From: Streptomyces sp. 15-116A
Lineage (GTDB): Bacteria; Actinomycetota; Actinomycetes; Streptomycetales; Streptomycetaceae
Assembly: GCF_025290915.1 (NCBI RefSeq)
Contig: NZ_JAOCQE010000002.1
Location: 1-64,000 of the forward strand
Length of the DNA stretch: 64,000 bases
Reading direction: 5' to 3'
This document shows, in pieces, positions 1 through 8,308 of the stretch. The translations under genes were made by a program, and so were the position numbers. Positions within the stretch are counted from its first letter, which is position 1, and the number at the start of each line of letters is the position of its first letter. The notes under the pieces were generated by a model. That model saw only the letters and a list, made by a program, of their open reading frames with translations. It made no database searches and had not been told where the DNA came from.

Positions 1-489
1 GCGGGCGGGCCGGTAGGGGGCGAGGGCGGCGCGGGCGGCGGGCGGTATGCAGGAGCCGATCTGCCGCAGCCTCGCCTCCAGCCTCGGGTCGATCCGGTCG
101 CGACCGCTGGTGATGGCTCTGGCCTGGGCGGGCTGCGCGGTGCCGGCGGCGACGGCGCGGCGGGTGCCGACCAGCTCGGCGGTCCAGGCTGCTTGGTCGT
201 CCGGGTCGGCGGACGGCGTGGGATCGGAGTGCCGGGCCAGGCGGTCGCGCCGGTAGCTCTCCCAAGGGCGGGCCACGTCCGCGGGCAGGATCTGGTACGG
301 CGAGACTCGGATGTGCTGTCGGGCGGTGACGCGGGCGTCCCAGCCGTGCGGAGTGGCCATCGGCACGTCGCCGAGCAGCTCGTGCCACTGGGCGAGCTGG
401 TCGCGTGCCTCGCCCTGGTCGGTGCGGATGGTGCGGGGGTCGAGTCGGCCGATGTAGGCCAGCAGGGCGGCGATTTCGCGGCGGTCCAC
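1..489 (-). CDS. Hypothetical protein next to rep, cut by window edge
   Basis: This gene begins with GTG at 487-489 and runs off the left edge, leaving 163 codons. A GGAG ribosome-binding site overlaps the end of the upstream rep-like gene, whose TAG stop lies 2 bases before this GTG, so the two are probably translated together. The visible protein is charged, soluble and rich in Arg and Ala, with no signal peptide or membrane segment. I do not recognise a catalytic motif. Small proteins of this kind commonly sit beside plasmid replication genes in Streptomyces, so a replicon-associated role is an inference from position only. Confidence 0.55.
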   Translation of the reverse strand, partial: MDRREIAALLAYIGRLDPRTIRTDQGEARDQLAQWHELLGDVPMATPHGWDARVTARQHIRVSPYQILPADVARPWESYRRDRLARHSDPTPSADPDDQAAWTAELVGTRRAVAAGTAQPAQARAITSGRDRIDPRLEARLRQIGSCIPPAARAALAPYRPAR

Positions 490-491
490 GG

Positions 492-1379
492 CTACTGCTC
501 CGTTCCGGTCGGCTCGTTCAGGGCGGCGAGGAGGGCGGCGGTGTGGGCCTCTGCCCGCGTCATGCCGCCGGGTTGGCCGGGACCCGTGCCGGGCACGGCG
601 TAGAGGTTCGGGCGGCCAGGGGGGTGCTCCCGGGCGACCCAGGAGCGCCAGTCGGCAGCCCAGGCAGCCGCCGGCCTCGGCTTGAAGCCGGCCCGGTGGG
701 CACGCCACTTCGCGTCGGCCGCCTGCAGGCCCTGCTCGCCGAGGCGGTCGAGGTGTCCCTGCTGGCGGGCCCAGGTGTGGGTGGCTGGGTCGACCTGCCA
801 CTCGGCAGCCGAGAGGACGGCAGCACCACCACTGCTGTACCTCCGGTTCAAATCCGGTTCACTACGGTTCTGTGTGCCGGTTTCCGGTACATCGCTGTGC
901 CGGTTTCCGGTACGTCGAGGTGCCGGTTTCCGTCGGGACCTGCCGGATTCCGGTACTGCCGGTTTCCGGGCCCTCGCAGGGGATTCCGGCACCTCACGCG
1001 GGCGGATGTTGTAGCGCCGCAGGGCCGAGATCCGGAGCGCCGGGGTGGCCTCGGTCCCCTCCGCCGGCGTCTGGTCGGGGTCCTCGTCGTCCACGGTCTC
1101 TGCCAGGGCCTTGGCGGCGAGGGGGAGGCGGTAGACGGTGCTGCGCTGCGGGCCGGTGAGGTCGTCAAGCTGCTCCAGCTCACCGGCGTCGACCAGACGG
1201 TCGATGGCTTCGCGGACCGTGGAGACGGAGGCGCGGGCGCGCTTGGCCAGGCTCGACAGCGAGGCCCAGGAAACGCACTGCTCGTCGCCTACCCGGTCGG
1301 CGATGGACAGCAGGACCAGACGCGCTGTCCCCCGGCTGCAGCTGTGCTCCCACACCCAGTCGCGGGCTTCGCTGCTCAT
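492..1379 (-). CDS. Winged-helix replication-initiator-like protein
   Basis: The 295-residue protein starts at an ATG. An N-terminal winged helix-turn-helix (about residues 30-75, containing SSLAKRARASVSTVREAIDR) is followed by a long Arg/Pro-rich linker and a C-terminal Trp-rich region (about 190-260). This layout resembles the rep-associated helix-turn-helix proteins of Streptomyces plasmids and integrated elements. The linker-coding stretch (843-992) contains repeated TGCCGGTTTCCGGTAC units, as expected for iterons inside a replication gene; Streptomyces linear plasmids such as pSLA2 are known to have intragenic iterons. A plain transcriptional regulator is the alternative. Two inverted repeats lie in the upstream spacer and could serve autoregulation. 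Confidence 0.6.
   Translation of the reverse strand: MSSEARDWVWEHSCSRGTARLVLLSIADRVGDEQCVSWASLSSLAKRARASVSTVREAIDRLVDAGELEQLDDLTGPQRSTVYRLPLAAKALAETVDDEDPDQTPAEGTEATPALRISALRRYNIRPREVPESPARARKPAVPESGRSRRKPAPRRTGNRHSDVPETGTQNRSEPDLNRRYSSGGAAVLSAAEWQVDPATHTWARQQGHLDRLGEQGLQAADAKWRAHRAGFKPRPAAAWAADWRSWVAREHPPGRPNLYAVPGTGPGQPGGMTRAEAHTAALLAALNEPTGTEQ
843..992. repeat. Iteron-like direct repeats inside the rep-like gene
   Basis: Copies of TGCCGGTTTCCGGTAC or close variants start at 875, 898, 921, 941 and 957, with a partial copy near 981. The first three are 23 bp apart. Shorter CCGGTTCA-type units precede them at about 843, 854 and 864. The periodicity and near-palindromic core (CCGGTTTCCGG) fit initiator-binding iterons. 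Low-complexity coding for the linker could produce repeats too, but the fixed 23-bp spacing argues for DNA-level selection. Confidence 0.6.
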
Positions 1380-2260
1380 CGGCAGCTCCTGACGAGCGGG
1401 CGGGTCCCGCGGCTAGGCGGGGCCATGATGGTGCGGTCCGGCTCGGGGCGCTGAGGCGCCGAGGCGGAGGTGGCTGCCGCGCAGGCCAGGCGAAAGGGCC
1501 TTTTGCGCAGGGCAGGAGGCATGCGATACTCCCCTTTGCAGTGTTGCCACGCTGAAGCGCCGCTTGGAAGGACTCAGCGTGGTGATGGTGGGCAATCTCC
1601 CGTCCTTGCCGGGGCGGGTGTGCCACTTAGCGTTCGGCGTCCGTGAGTTACCGCTCTCGGGCGCCGTCGCTGTTTGTGGACCTTCGCGGTCCGGTCCGTC
1701 GTCGTGGTCTCCTCACGTCCGTCGCGGCAGGCGGGCTGCCCGGGGACGACGAACATACGCACGGACCCGTGTCAAGATCCAGACTTGGTTCTTAAACTCT
1801 GTACTGGTTGCAGAGAGTCACCGGGTGATCGTGTGCCGCAAGTGCCCGTACGGCGCGACCTGGGACGCACCCACGCGTCGAAGCGCACCGTTGCCGCGGT
1901 TGCCTCGAACGCCGAGAGCGTGCCATTGTGTCCGAATTGGAACGGGTGTCTGTTATTCCCCGCAGTGGAAATGCGGGGTGGACGGGGTGCTTTCACTGCC
2001 GCCTCCACGCTTTCCGGTCGAAGATAAAATCCTGCATGCCAGACGTGACCTATGTCGCTGGCTGAATGTGGCTTGCGCCACGCCACCCGGCATACTCCTG
2101 CCGGTAGAAACGGACAGGCCGACCTGAAACAGGCGGTACGCGTCACACGGAAACGTGCTGGTGAGGAAGAACTTTCCATACAGTGGATCAGCTCGTCAAC
2201 TCATGTTTATCGCGGGGTAGGGTGCTTGAAGTGACGACGAAGTCCACCCAGGAAAGGATC
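1380..2260. other. Long intergenic region with inverted repeats
   Basis: I see no convincing gene in these roughly 880 bases; open frames here lack GC-rich third positions and ribosome-binding sites. The left part probably holds the rep promoter. It has an imperfect palindrome GCGAAAGGGCCTTTTGCGC near 1490-1508 and a perfect 9-bp inverted repeat, CCACGCTGA (1547-1555) with TCAGCGTGG (1574-1582). A small hairpin, CCCCGCA-N7-TGCGGGG, lies at 1958-1978. The right part is less GC-rich than its surroundings and should contain the promoter of the rightward XRE operon. Confidence 0.5.
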
Positions 2261-2701
2261 ATGAAAGACTCGACCGAAGGCCAGGTGAGCCCCAGGGGGC
2301 TCATGGACCGCCTAAACCGCCTGTTCGACACAGTGCACCCGCCGGACCGCGGCCCCTTCAGTAACGCCGAGGTGGCCGAACTCATGGAGAAGCGCGGACT
2401 GGGCAAACTGTCGGCCCAGTACCTCTGGCTCCTGCGGACTGGGCAGCGAGATAACCCGACGAAGCGTCACCTCGAAGCGCTAGCAGGGTTTTTCGGTGTG
2501 GACCCCGCGTACTGGTTCGACGACGGCGTCGCCGAAAAGACCGTGCAGGAACTTGAGTTGCTCGCACTGCTTCGCGACACGAAGATCAAAAACGTTCTCC
2601 TTCGCCTGTCTGACGTTTCCGCAGACGGAAAGGATGCCGTCCTGGGAATCGTCGAGAGCGTACGAAAATCCGAGGGGTTGCCACCCTCAACTGGCTCGTA
2701 A
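2261..2701 (+). CDS. XRE-type helix-turn-helix regulator
   Basis: This 146-residue protein starts at ATG 2261, chosen for the AGGAAAGG ribosome-binding site 3-10 bases upstream; an in-frame GTG at 2231 has no such site. Residues about 15-85 resemble the actinobacterial XRE fold (NAEVAELMEK, followed by a recognition stretch and HLEALAGFFGVDPAYWFDD, the usual end of these domains). The C-terminal third looks like a dimerisation or partner-binding tail. It is followed 35 bases later by an ImmA/IrrE-like gene, the common regulator plus metallopeptidase pairing in Streptomyces. It probably controls its own operon. Confidence 0.75.
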   Translation: MKDSTEGQVSPRGLMDRLNRLFDTVHPPDRGPFSNAEVAELMEKRGLGKLSAQYLWLLRTGQRDNPTKRHLEALAGFFGVDPAYWFDDGVAEKTVQELELLALLRDTKIKNVLLRLSDVSADGKDAVLGIVESVRKSEGLPPSTGS

Positions 2702-2736
2702 AACGGCCGCGTTCAGTAAGTGATCAAGGAAAAGCA

Positions 2737-3249
2737 ATGTGGTCCGCACGTAGGCTGCGCCGGCCTGACCTCTTGGCCGAGCTGCAGCTCCCGCACGTCA
2801 CCAATATCCGCGACCTCAGCGACGAGGTCTCACGCCGCACGGGACGGAAGGTGGTCCTGGAGGCCCGTGAGCAGGCGCCCTCCGTGTGCGGGGCATGCGC
2901 CGTCACGGAGAGTGCCTTCCACGTGTACTACGACCCGCGGACCAGCTCCCTGCACCAGGACCACATCATTGCCCACGAGTTCAGCCACCTGCTGCTCGGC
3001 CACCACAAGAACCGCCCGGCGTCCGCGCTCTCCTCAACGATCTTCACCAGCGTGGGCTCGGCCACCGTCGAGATGATGTTGGGCCGTACCAAGTACGACG
3101 AGGACGAGGAGCGGGACACCGAGCTCCTCGCCTCGTTGATCCAGCGCCGGATCATCGACCGGTGGCTGCGCAGCGACGAGTCCTCCGGAGACGAAGTGCA
3201 GGACCGGGTCACGCACACGCTGCTGCGCCGACGGGAGGCCCGGCCGTGA
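2737..3249 (+). CDS. ImmA/IrrE-like zinc metallopeptidase
   Basis: The 170-residue protein carries HEFSH at residues 80-84, the zinc-binding HExxH pattern of the ImmA/IrrE (COG2856) class, in the longer context IIAHEFSHLLLGHH. A Cys pair (CGAC, about 51-54) precedes it. ImmA/IrrE proteins usually cleave or inactivate a partner XRE repressor, and the immediately upstream XRE gene is the natural partner. Its stop overlaps the GTG of the next gene (GTGA at 3246-3249), so the unit is an operon. The substrate is inferred, not shown. Confidence 0.72.
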   Translation: MWSARRLRRPDLLAELQLPHVTNIRDLSDEVSRRTGRKVVLEAREQAPSVCGACAVTESAFHVYYDPRTSSLHQDHIIAHEFSHLLLGHHKNRPASALSSTIFTSVGSATVEMMLGRTKYDEDEERDTELLASLIQRRIIDRWLRSDESSGDEVQDRVTHTLLRRREARP

Positions 3250-4454
3250 AGGACCTGCTCCACCCGATCAGCCTCGTCGTCGCCACGCTCGGCTTCCTCT
3301 GCTTGCTGCGGGACGTGCCGACCCGCCGCCGAGACCCCGCCTTCACCGCGCTGGCCGCCGTTTTCCTGCTGTCAGGGCTGTCGTTCCTGTTCTCCATCAC
3401 ACTGATGTGGCAGTACCTCGATCATGTCCTGGGCGTGGTGAACCTCTCCGTACCCCTGGCGATGGGGTGCGTGGTCGCGCTGCTCGCCTGCCAGCAGATC
3501 GTCCTCACCTACTGGGGATCACCCCCCGAAGTTGCCCGCAGGAGGGCACGGGAGTGGCTAGCCGCAGGCTTCGCTGTGATCGCAGGGCTGCTGGTGCTGT
3601 TCGCCCTGCTGACGCCGAACGCGCCGCGACCGATCAACTTCACGCTGTACTACGCGCATGATGGCTGGTACGCCGCGTATCTCACCCTGTACGTCACGGC
3701 CTACACCATCGGCGAACTGTCCCTCGCCCGTGCCTGCTGGCGCCTGGCCCACCGCAGCACACGCGGGTCCGTCCGTATCGGCCTGCGCATCGTCGCCCTC
3801 GGCGCGACCGTCACTCTCGGATACAGCGCCGTGCGCATCGGGAACGTGATCGCCGGCGCCTTCAACGCGTCGCTCGCGGAGTGGGAGGGCTTCGCGTGGA
3901 CCTGCGGCGATGTCGGAGCCATGCTCACGCTCATCGGCTGGCTAGTGCCCACCATCAACGATCAGGCTCAGAGTCTCCAGTACCGGATCAAGCAATACCG
4001 CAGCTACTACGGCCTACGCCCCCTGTGGCTGGCGTTCTACAGCGAGGCGCCCGAGATCGCACTGCCGATCGACCGAGTCGACCCGGCCCAGAGGCGCCGC
4101 TTCCGCAGCATCTCGATCCGGCTCTACCGCCGAGCAGTCGAGATCCGAGACGGACGGTTCGTGATCCGTCAGTACCTAGATGCCGCAGTCCGCGAAGCCA
4201 GCGAAGCCCGCCACCGGGCGCGAGGACTTCACGGAGAAGAGCTGTCCGCGGCCGTCACCGCCGACCAGATCCTCGCCGGAATCGCCGCCCGGGCCGCCGG
4301 TACCCGCCCGGAGACCGACCAGCTCACCGAGTTCGCCGACTCCGAACGCCAGACCAGCAGGCCCATGGACGACATCGACGCTCTCCTCGACGTAGCGCGC
4401 CACCTGCCCCGCCAGCCCGCACGAGCCCCCCACCTTGAGCAGGTCTCCGCATGA
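3246..4454 (+). CDS. MAB_1171c-type integral membrane protein
   Basis: From the GTG at 3246 the protein is 402 residues. The first 240 residues contain about seven hydrophobic segments. A soluble C-terminal half of about 160 residues follows, with a characteristic YRIKQYRSYYGLRPLWLAF stretch after the last membrane helix. This architecture matches the MAB_1171c family of putative actinobacterial transporters, typically found after an XRE regulator and an ImmA/IrrE-like gene as here. No transport substrate is known. It overlaps both neighbours by 4 bases, indicating translational coupling to the upstream peptidase and the downstream amidase. Confidence 0.72.
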   Translation: MKDLLHPISLVVATLGFLCLLRDVPTRRRDPAFTALAAVFLLSGLSFLFSITLMWQYLDHVLGVVNLSVPLAMGCVVALLACQQIVLTYWGSPPEVARRRAREWLAAGFAVIAGLLVLFALLTPNAPRPINFTLYYAHDGWYAAYLTLYVTAYTIGELSLARACWRLAHRSTRGSVRIGLRIVALGATVTLGYSAVRIGNVIAGAFNASLAEWEGFAWTCGDVGAMLTLIGWLVPTINDQAQSLQYRIKQYRSYYGLRPLWLAFYSEAPEIALPIDRVDPAQRRRFRSISIRLYRRAVEIRDGRFVIRQYLDAAVREASEARHRARGLHGEELSAAVTADQILAGIAARAAGTRPETDQLTEFADSERQTSRPMDDIDALLDVARHLPRQPARAPHLEQVSA

Positions 4455-5899
4455 CGACCGACCTCACCCACCAGCCCGCCCACGTCCAGCTCCAGGCCCT
4501 GGATCGCCGCGAGATCTCCAGCCGCGAACTGCTCGACCTCCATCTGGCGCAGATCGACGCCAGCCAGATCAACGCCGTCGTCACCCGCGACGACAGCGCC
4601 GCCCGAGCCGTCGCACACGCGGCCGACGAACGCCGCGCCCGCAACGAGAGCACCGGCATCCTCGACGGCCTTCCCCTCACGATCAAGGACAGCTTCGAGA
4701 CGGCGGGCCTGCGCACCACCAGCGGTGCCGAAGACCTCGCCGATCACGTTCCCGCACACGATGCCGACGCCGTCGCCCGGCTCCGCCACCAAGGCGCCGT
4801 CATCATGGGCAAGACCAATACCCCGGCGTACTGCCAAGACCTGCACACCGACAACGTCCTGTTCGGCTCCACGCTTAACCCGCATGACCCCAAGCGCACT
4901 ACCGGCGGCTCCTCCGGCGGCCCCGCCGCCGCCGTCGCCGCACACCTGACCCCCGCCGACCTCGGCAGCGACCTCGCCGGCTCCCTGCGGCTCCCCGCCC
5001 ACTACTGCGGTGTCTACGGCCTGCGCCCGACGCAGGGACTCATCCCAGCCCGCGGCCACGTCCCTCGCCCGCCGGGGTGGATCACCAGCAGTGACATGGT
5101 CACCCCCGGCCCCCTGGCCCGCCACCCCCGAGACCTCGACCTGCTCCTCGCCGCACTGACGACACCGTCACCCGACGAGAACAACCCCTGGAGCGTCACG
5201 CTGCCCACGGCGCAACGCCCGATCAGCCAGCTCCGCGTGGCAGTGTGGGCCGACGACGCGAGCTGCCCAGTCGACCGCAACACCGCTGATGCTCTCGCCA
5301 CCGTCGAACGGACGCTGACCTCCGTCGGCGCGAGTGTCCGCCATACCACGGGGCCGGTCGGCTTCGCTGACTCTCTGCGCCTCTTCGAGCAGCTCCTCTA
5401 TGCCACCACGACCGCAGCCACCGACGACGACGCCGGCGCCGCCGAACTCGCCGCTGCCCGTGACCTGCACACGGACGATGCGAGCCCTCGAGCCGCCTTC
5501 CTCCGCCACCGAACGCAGACACACCGTGTCTGGCTCCGCGCCAACGAGGAGCGCCTCCGGCTCCGGCAGACGTGGCACCGGTTCTTCGCCGACGCCCAGC
5601 ACGACGTCCTCATTACGCCCGCCGCTCCTACCGCGGCGATCCCAGCCGGGAGTCGCTCTCTCATGGTCGACGGCGTTGAACGGAGCTTCTTCGACCAGAC
5701 CGGCTGGGCTAACCTGACCAGCCACGTCGGTCTGCCCAGCCTGGTCATGCCTGCTGCGCGTAGCGCCGATGGCCTCCCGATCGGTGTGCAGCTGGTAGGA
5801 CCGTCCTATTCGGAGCGGTCCTTGCTCGTGATGGCCGAACACCTGGCGCCTCTGCTCGGTGGGACGGCCGGGGGTGTCATCGGATCATGGAGCGGATGA
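4451..5899 (+). CDS. Amidase signature family hydrolase
   Basis: The 482-residue enzyme has the amidase-signature triad: Lys79 in PLTIKDSF, Ser154 in the glycine/serine loop TGGSSGG, and Ser178 in GSDLAGSLRLPA. These map to the Lys-cisSer-Ser triad of the family, so it should hydrolyse an amide bond in the cytoplasm. Length is normal. It is the last gene of the XRE operon and starts 4 bases inside the preceding gene. Its substrate cannot be deduced; aryl, acyl and peptide amides are all possible. Its 3' end overlaps the convergent kinase gene by 23 bases. Confidence 0.85.
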   Translation: MTTDLTHQPAHVQLQALDRREISSRELLDLHLAQIDASQINAVVTRDDSAARAVAHAADERRARNESTGILDGLPLTIKDSFETAGLRTTSGAEDLADHVPAHDADAVARLRHQGAVIMGKTNTPAYCQDLHTDNVLFGSTLNPHDPKRTTGGSSGGPAAAVAAHLTPADLGSDLAGSLRLPAHYCGVYGLRPTQGLIPARGHVPRPPGWITSSDMVTPGPLARHPRDLDLLLAALTTPSPDENNPWSVTLPTAQRPISQLRVAVWADDASCPVDRNTADALATVERTLTSVGASVRHTTGPVGFADSLRLFEQLLYATTTAATDDDAGAAELAAARDLHTDDASPRAAFLRHRTQTHRVWLRANEERLRLRQTWHRFFADAQHDVLITPAAPTAAIPAGSRSLMVDGVERSFFDQTGWANLTSHVGLPSLVMPAARSADGLPIGVQLVGPSYSERSLLVMAEHLAPLLGGTAGGVIGSWSG

Positions 5900-6395
5900 C
5901 CTCTGCGTCGCCGTTGTAGGTGATGACGGCACCTTCATCCTCGGTAGGCGGTTCGAACCGAGCGAAGAAGTCGTCCAAGGCTTCCGGAGTCACGTTCAAG
6001 GCATTGGCGTCCTTGCGCTGGTTGCGCGCGGCGAGGCGCCGCAGGAGCTCCTCCCTGGAGGCCGGCAGGTAGACGAGCAGCGGGAGTCCGCCCGCGGCCC
6101 GGACTGTCTTCTTCCATTCCTCGCGATCGGCACGACGCCACAGGCCGTGGTCGAGGACGACGGCACGGCCCGCGCGCAGGTGCTCCGTGAGCTGCGCACG
6201 TACGGTCTCGACCGCAGGAGCCTCGCGCTCGAAATACCCGTGCTCGGGATAGTCGACCCCATACCGGCCGTGGAGGCGGTGGACCTCCTCGTCAACGCTG
6301 AGGCGGACAAGGCCCATCGCGGCGAGAGCCTGTGCAAGGTGCGTCTTGCCGGAGCCGGTGATCCCGATGAGCAGGACGGCGGTCGGCTTGCTCAC
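5877..6395 (-). CDS. P-loop NTPase / small-molecule kinase-like
   Basis: This 172-residue protein starts at GTG 6393-6395. It has a Walker A motif GITGSGKT (about residues 10-17), an SVDEEVHRLHGRYG stretch like a substrate-binding Asp region, and an Arg-rich lid (LRRLAARNQRKD, about 124-135). The size and order fit AAA-type kinases of the zeta-toxin/shikimate-kinase-like group. The phosphate acceptor is unknown. It lies downstream of the broken VanX-like gene on the same strand, at the downstream end of the large minus-strand nucleotide cluster, so a nucleoside-like substrate is possible but unproven. Confidence 0.7.
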   Translation of the reverse strand: MSKPTAVLLIGITGSGKTHLAQALAAMGLVRLSVDEEVHRLHGRYGVDYPEHGYFEREAPAVETVRAQLTEHLRAGRAVVLDHGLWRRADREEWKKTVRAAGGLPLLVYLPASREELLRRLAARNQRKDANALNVTPEALDDFFARFEPPTEDEGAVITYNGDAEVIRSMIR

Positions 6396-6434
6396 GATGT
6401 CGCGCTCCCTCGCGGTACTGCTGATAGCTGCTGC

Positions 6435-7085
6435 TTACGTGCGGTCGCGTGGTCCGTAGACGGCGGCTGCCTGGCCGGTGTGGAGGGCCCAGTATCGGTC
6501 TCCGTAGCTGAAATGTCACCATTCCGTTGGATAGTTCACAAAACCGGCGGCTGACATGACGCGGCAGAGCGTGTCGCGATGGGCCCGGGCAGCGCCGCTG
6601 ATCGAGTTCGCGTGGGTGTAGCAGGCGCCGTCGCTTTCCTCGGGGGAGGCGTTCATCCTCGTCCCCGTGTCCACCTCTTGGCCGTCCGAGGCGGCGAGGG
6701 TCAGGTCGACGGCCGCGCCGGCGCTGTGCGGCGCGATCTCCGGTGGGGAGACGTAGCGGCTTGCGGCCTCGTGGACGCGGCTGTCGCTCCAGTCGGGGTT
6801 TCCGCGACGCAGCTTGGTCGCGTACTCCTCGAAGTACGCCCGCTGGAGCGCCGGAGGCCGGTACCCCTCGACGACGAGCAGGCGGAACTCAGTGGGAAGC
6901 AGTCGCTGGGCGTGTTCCAGGCGCTCGATGAGCCCGTGCCGCAGGTGCGCGAAGTGGCCGTCGGGGTCCTGCTTGCGTTGATCGACGAGGAACAGGCCGG
7001 ACGCCCGTATGTCGATGAGTTCCTCGCCGCAGTCCTGAACAGGGATGGCGGCGACCCGAGGGTCGGACATCAGCACGATCTTCAA
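6435..7085 (-). pseudogene. VanX-like D-Ala-D-Ala dipeptidase broken by in-frame TGA
   Basis: The open frame encodes 189 residues of a family M15 dipeptidase: EGYRPP (Arg76) and HSAGAAVDLTL (His120, Asp127 as zinc ligands). It ends at NYPTEW, where the family continues EWWH. The stop is TGA at 6516-6518. Reading through gives HFSYGDRYWALHTG and then a TAA at 6435-6437, exactly the family C-terminus. One base change (TGG to TGA) has therefore removed the third zinc ligand, His191. The enzyme should be inactive unless the codon is read through. A functional version would hydrolyse D-Ala-D-Ala dipeptides. Confidence 0.75.
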
Positions 7086-7145
7086 CTACGTCTCCTTCGA
7101 CAGTAAAAGATGAGCGGTGCCGCAGACGTACGAGGGTGCTGGCGG

Positions 7146-7355
7146 TCAGGCCAGGCCGGCGCCCGGCATGGCCGCTGGTCCGGATGCGAAACGCGTGGAG
7201 TGCGCTGGTGAGTGGTCGATGGCCAAGTCGGGCCGCCATGCGGTGAGGAACTGGGCGCTGCACACGAACAGGCTGTCGGGGAGCTGATCGAGCGGGTGCC
7301 AAGCCCAGTCGCCGACGCTTTCGTCCGGCTGGGTGGGTGCGCTGGGGATTAGGTG
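7146..7355 (-). pseudogene. Nudix hydrolase C-terminal remnant
   Basis: Just downstream of the ASCH-Nudix gene, a frame without its own start encodes a stretch containing [15 protein letters not shown]. This is the typical C-terminal signature of the ADP-ribose/NTP Nudix proteins seen elsewhere in this window (compare MGWFPLDALPQPM and WAWWPVDRLPEPT). No Nudix box precedes it. I read it as the tail of a Nudix gene lost by deletion, probably by recombination among the many related copies. Confidence 0.5.
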
Positions 7356-8251
7356 TGCGTGGTGAGGTAGGCGGGGCCTTCGCCACGACGGGCCCGTTCG
7401 ATGGCGTCGAGGCGAGCGAAGGCGCGCGGCGCCATCAGGCCCTGCCAGGTGGCGAGGTCGTGCACGGCCCACATGTCGTGCTCGGCGGGATCGAGTCGGA
7501 TCCGAGCGAGCTGCTCTGCGGTGAGCCGGCCTCCGTCGAAGATGAGCCCTACCTTGTTCAGCGGCAGGCGGGGCCCGGCGTGCAGGAAGTGCGTCAGGAG
7601 TAGCTTCGGCGTATCTAGGTCCAGTTCGAGGCCAGTCTCTTCGACCGCTTCGCGGCGAGCGGTTTGCAGCGGGTCCTCTCCTTGGGCGTCCAGGTTGCCG
7701 CCCGGGAACTGCCAGAGGCGCGAGCCGTAGACCGAGCGCAGTTGAACCGGCCGGTCGTGTTCGTCGCGGATGTACAGGCAGCCGTACACCGTATGGTGGG
7801 GGACGGTCTGCGCGTACTGCGCGGGCGTCATCGGCATCGGTCGGCCTGGCCGTGCAGGGCGGTGGTCGAATGCCAAGGCGAGGACGCCGAGGCCCTCCTT
7901 GGCTGGCGGGTAGATGCTGCGCAGGTTGGCGAGCAGTTCTCCGGGCGGCCCGTTCGGGTCAATGCGCGCTGGGTCCTCTGAACTGAGCAGATCCTCGAAG
8001 GAGGGGTACGGGGTGATCCTCTGCACGATGACGTCGAGCTCCTGGCCTGTGTCGCGGTCGTGGAAGACGACCGTGTCGCCGACGGCAACGGCGCGCTTCT
8101 GCGGGGTGGCCACCCTCACTTCGATCGTCTTGCGCCCTGCCTCTACTTGAGAGTAGTACCGCGGGAGCAGGTGCATGTGGTGCTCCCGCGGTCCACCTCC
8201 TGTCGCCGGGTTCGGGACGGATGAGATCGCCTGTTGGGTGTCGTCCGGCAC
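7349..8251 (-). CDS. ASCH domain-Nudix hydrolase fusion
   Basis: From a GTG start this 300-residue protein has two parts. Residues about 25-130 resemble an ASCH domain ([20 protein letters not shown], later VGDTVVFHD), a fold linked to RNA or nucleotide binding. Residues about 150-285 are a Nudix domain whose box reads [25 protein letters not shown]. The box has one extra residue between the Gly and the first Glu, but keeps the REAVEETGL metal-binding core. The likely activity is hydrolysis of a nucleoside diphosphate derivative. It is one of several Nudix proteins in the cluster; the fusion suggests that recognition of a modified nucleotide or RNA is coupled to hydrolysis. Confidence 0.78.
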   Translation of the reverse strand: MPDDTQQAISSVPNPATGGGPREHHMHLLPRYYSQVEAGRKTIEVRVATPQKRAVAVGDTVVFHDRDTGQELDVIVQRITPYPSFEDLLSSEDPARIDPNGPPGELLANLRSIYPPAKEGLGVLALAFDHRPARPGRPMPMTPAQYAQTVPHHTVYGCLYIRDEHDRPVQLRSVYGSRLWQFPGGNLDAQGEDPLQTARREAVEETGLELDLDTPKLLLTHFLHAGPRLPLNKVGLIFDGGRLTAEQLARIRLDPAEHDMWAVHDLATWQGLMAPRAFARLDAIERARRGEGPAYLTTHT

Positions 8252-8308
8252 ACGTGCCTCCGATCGATGGTCTGGCTGGTCCAGGGTTGAGAAGGGCGGT
8301 CGTTCGTG

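Noticed and set aside
1564..2127. 187-residue plus-strand frame in the rep-XRE gap
   Set aside because: Composition and third positions are not coding-like and there is no ribosome-binding site or recognisable domain.
6516..6518. Selenocysteine reading of the TGA in the VanX-like gene
   Set aside because: The family residue is Trp, not Cys, and I see no SECIS-like structure; a nonsense mutation is simpler.
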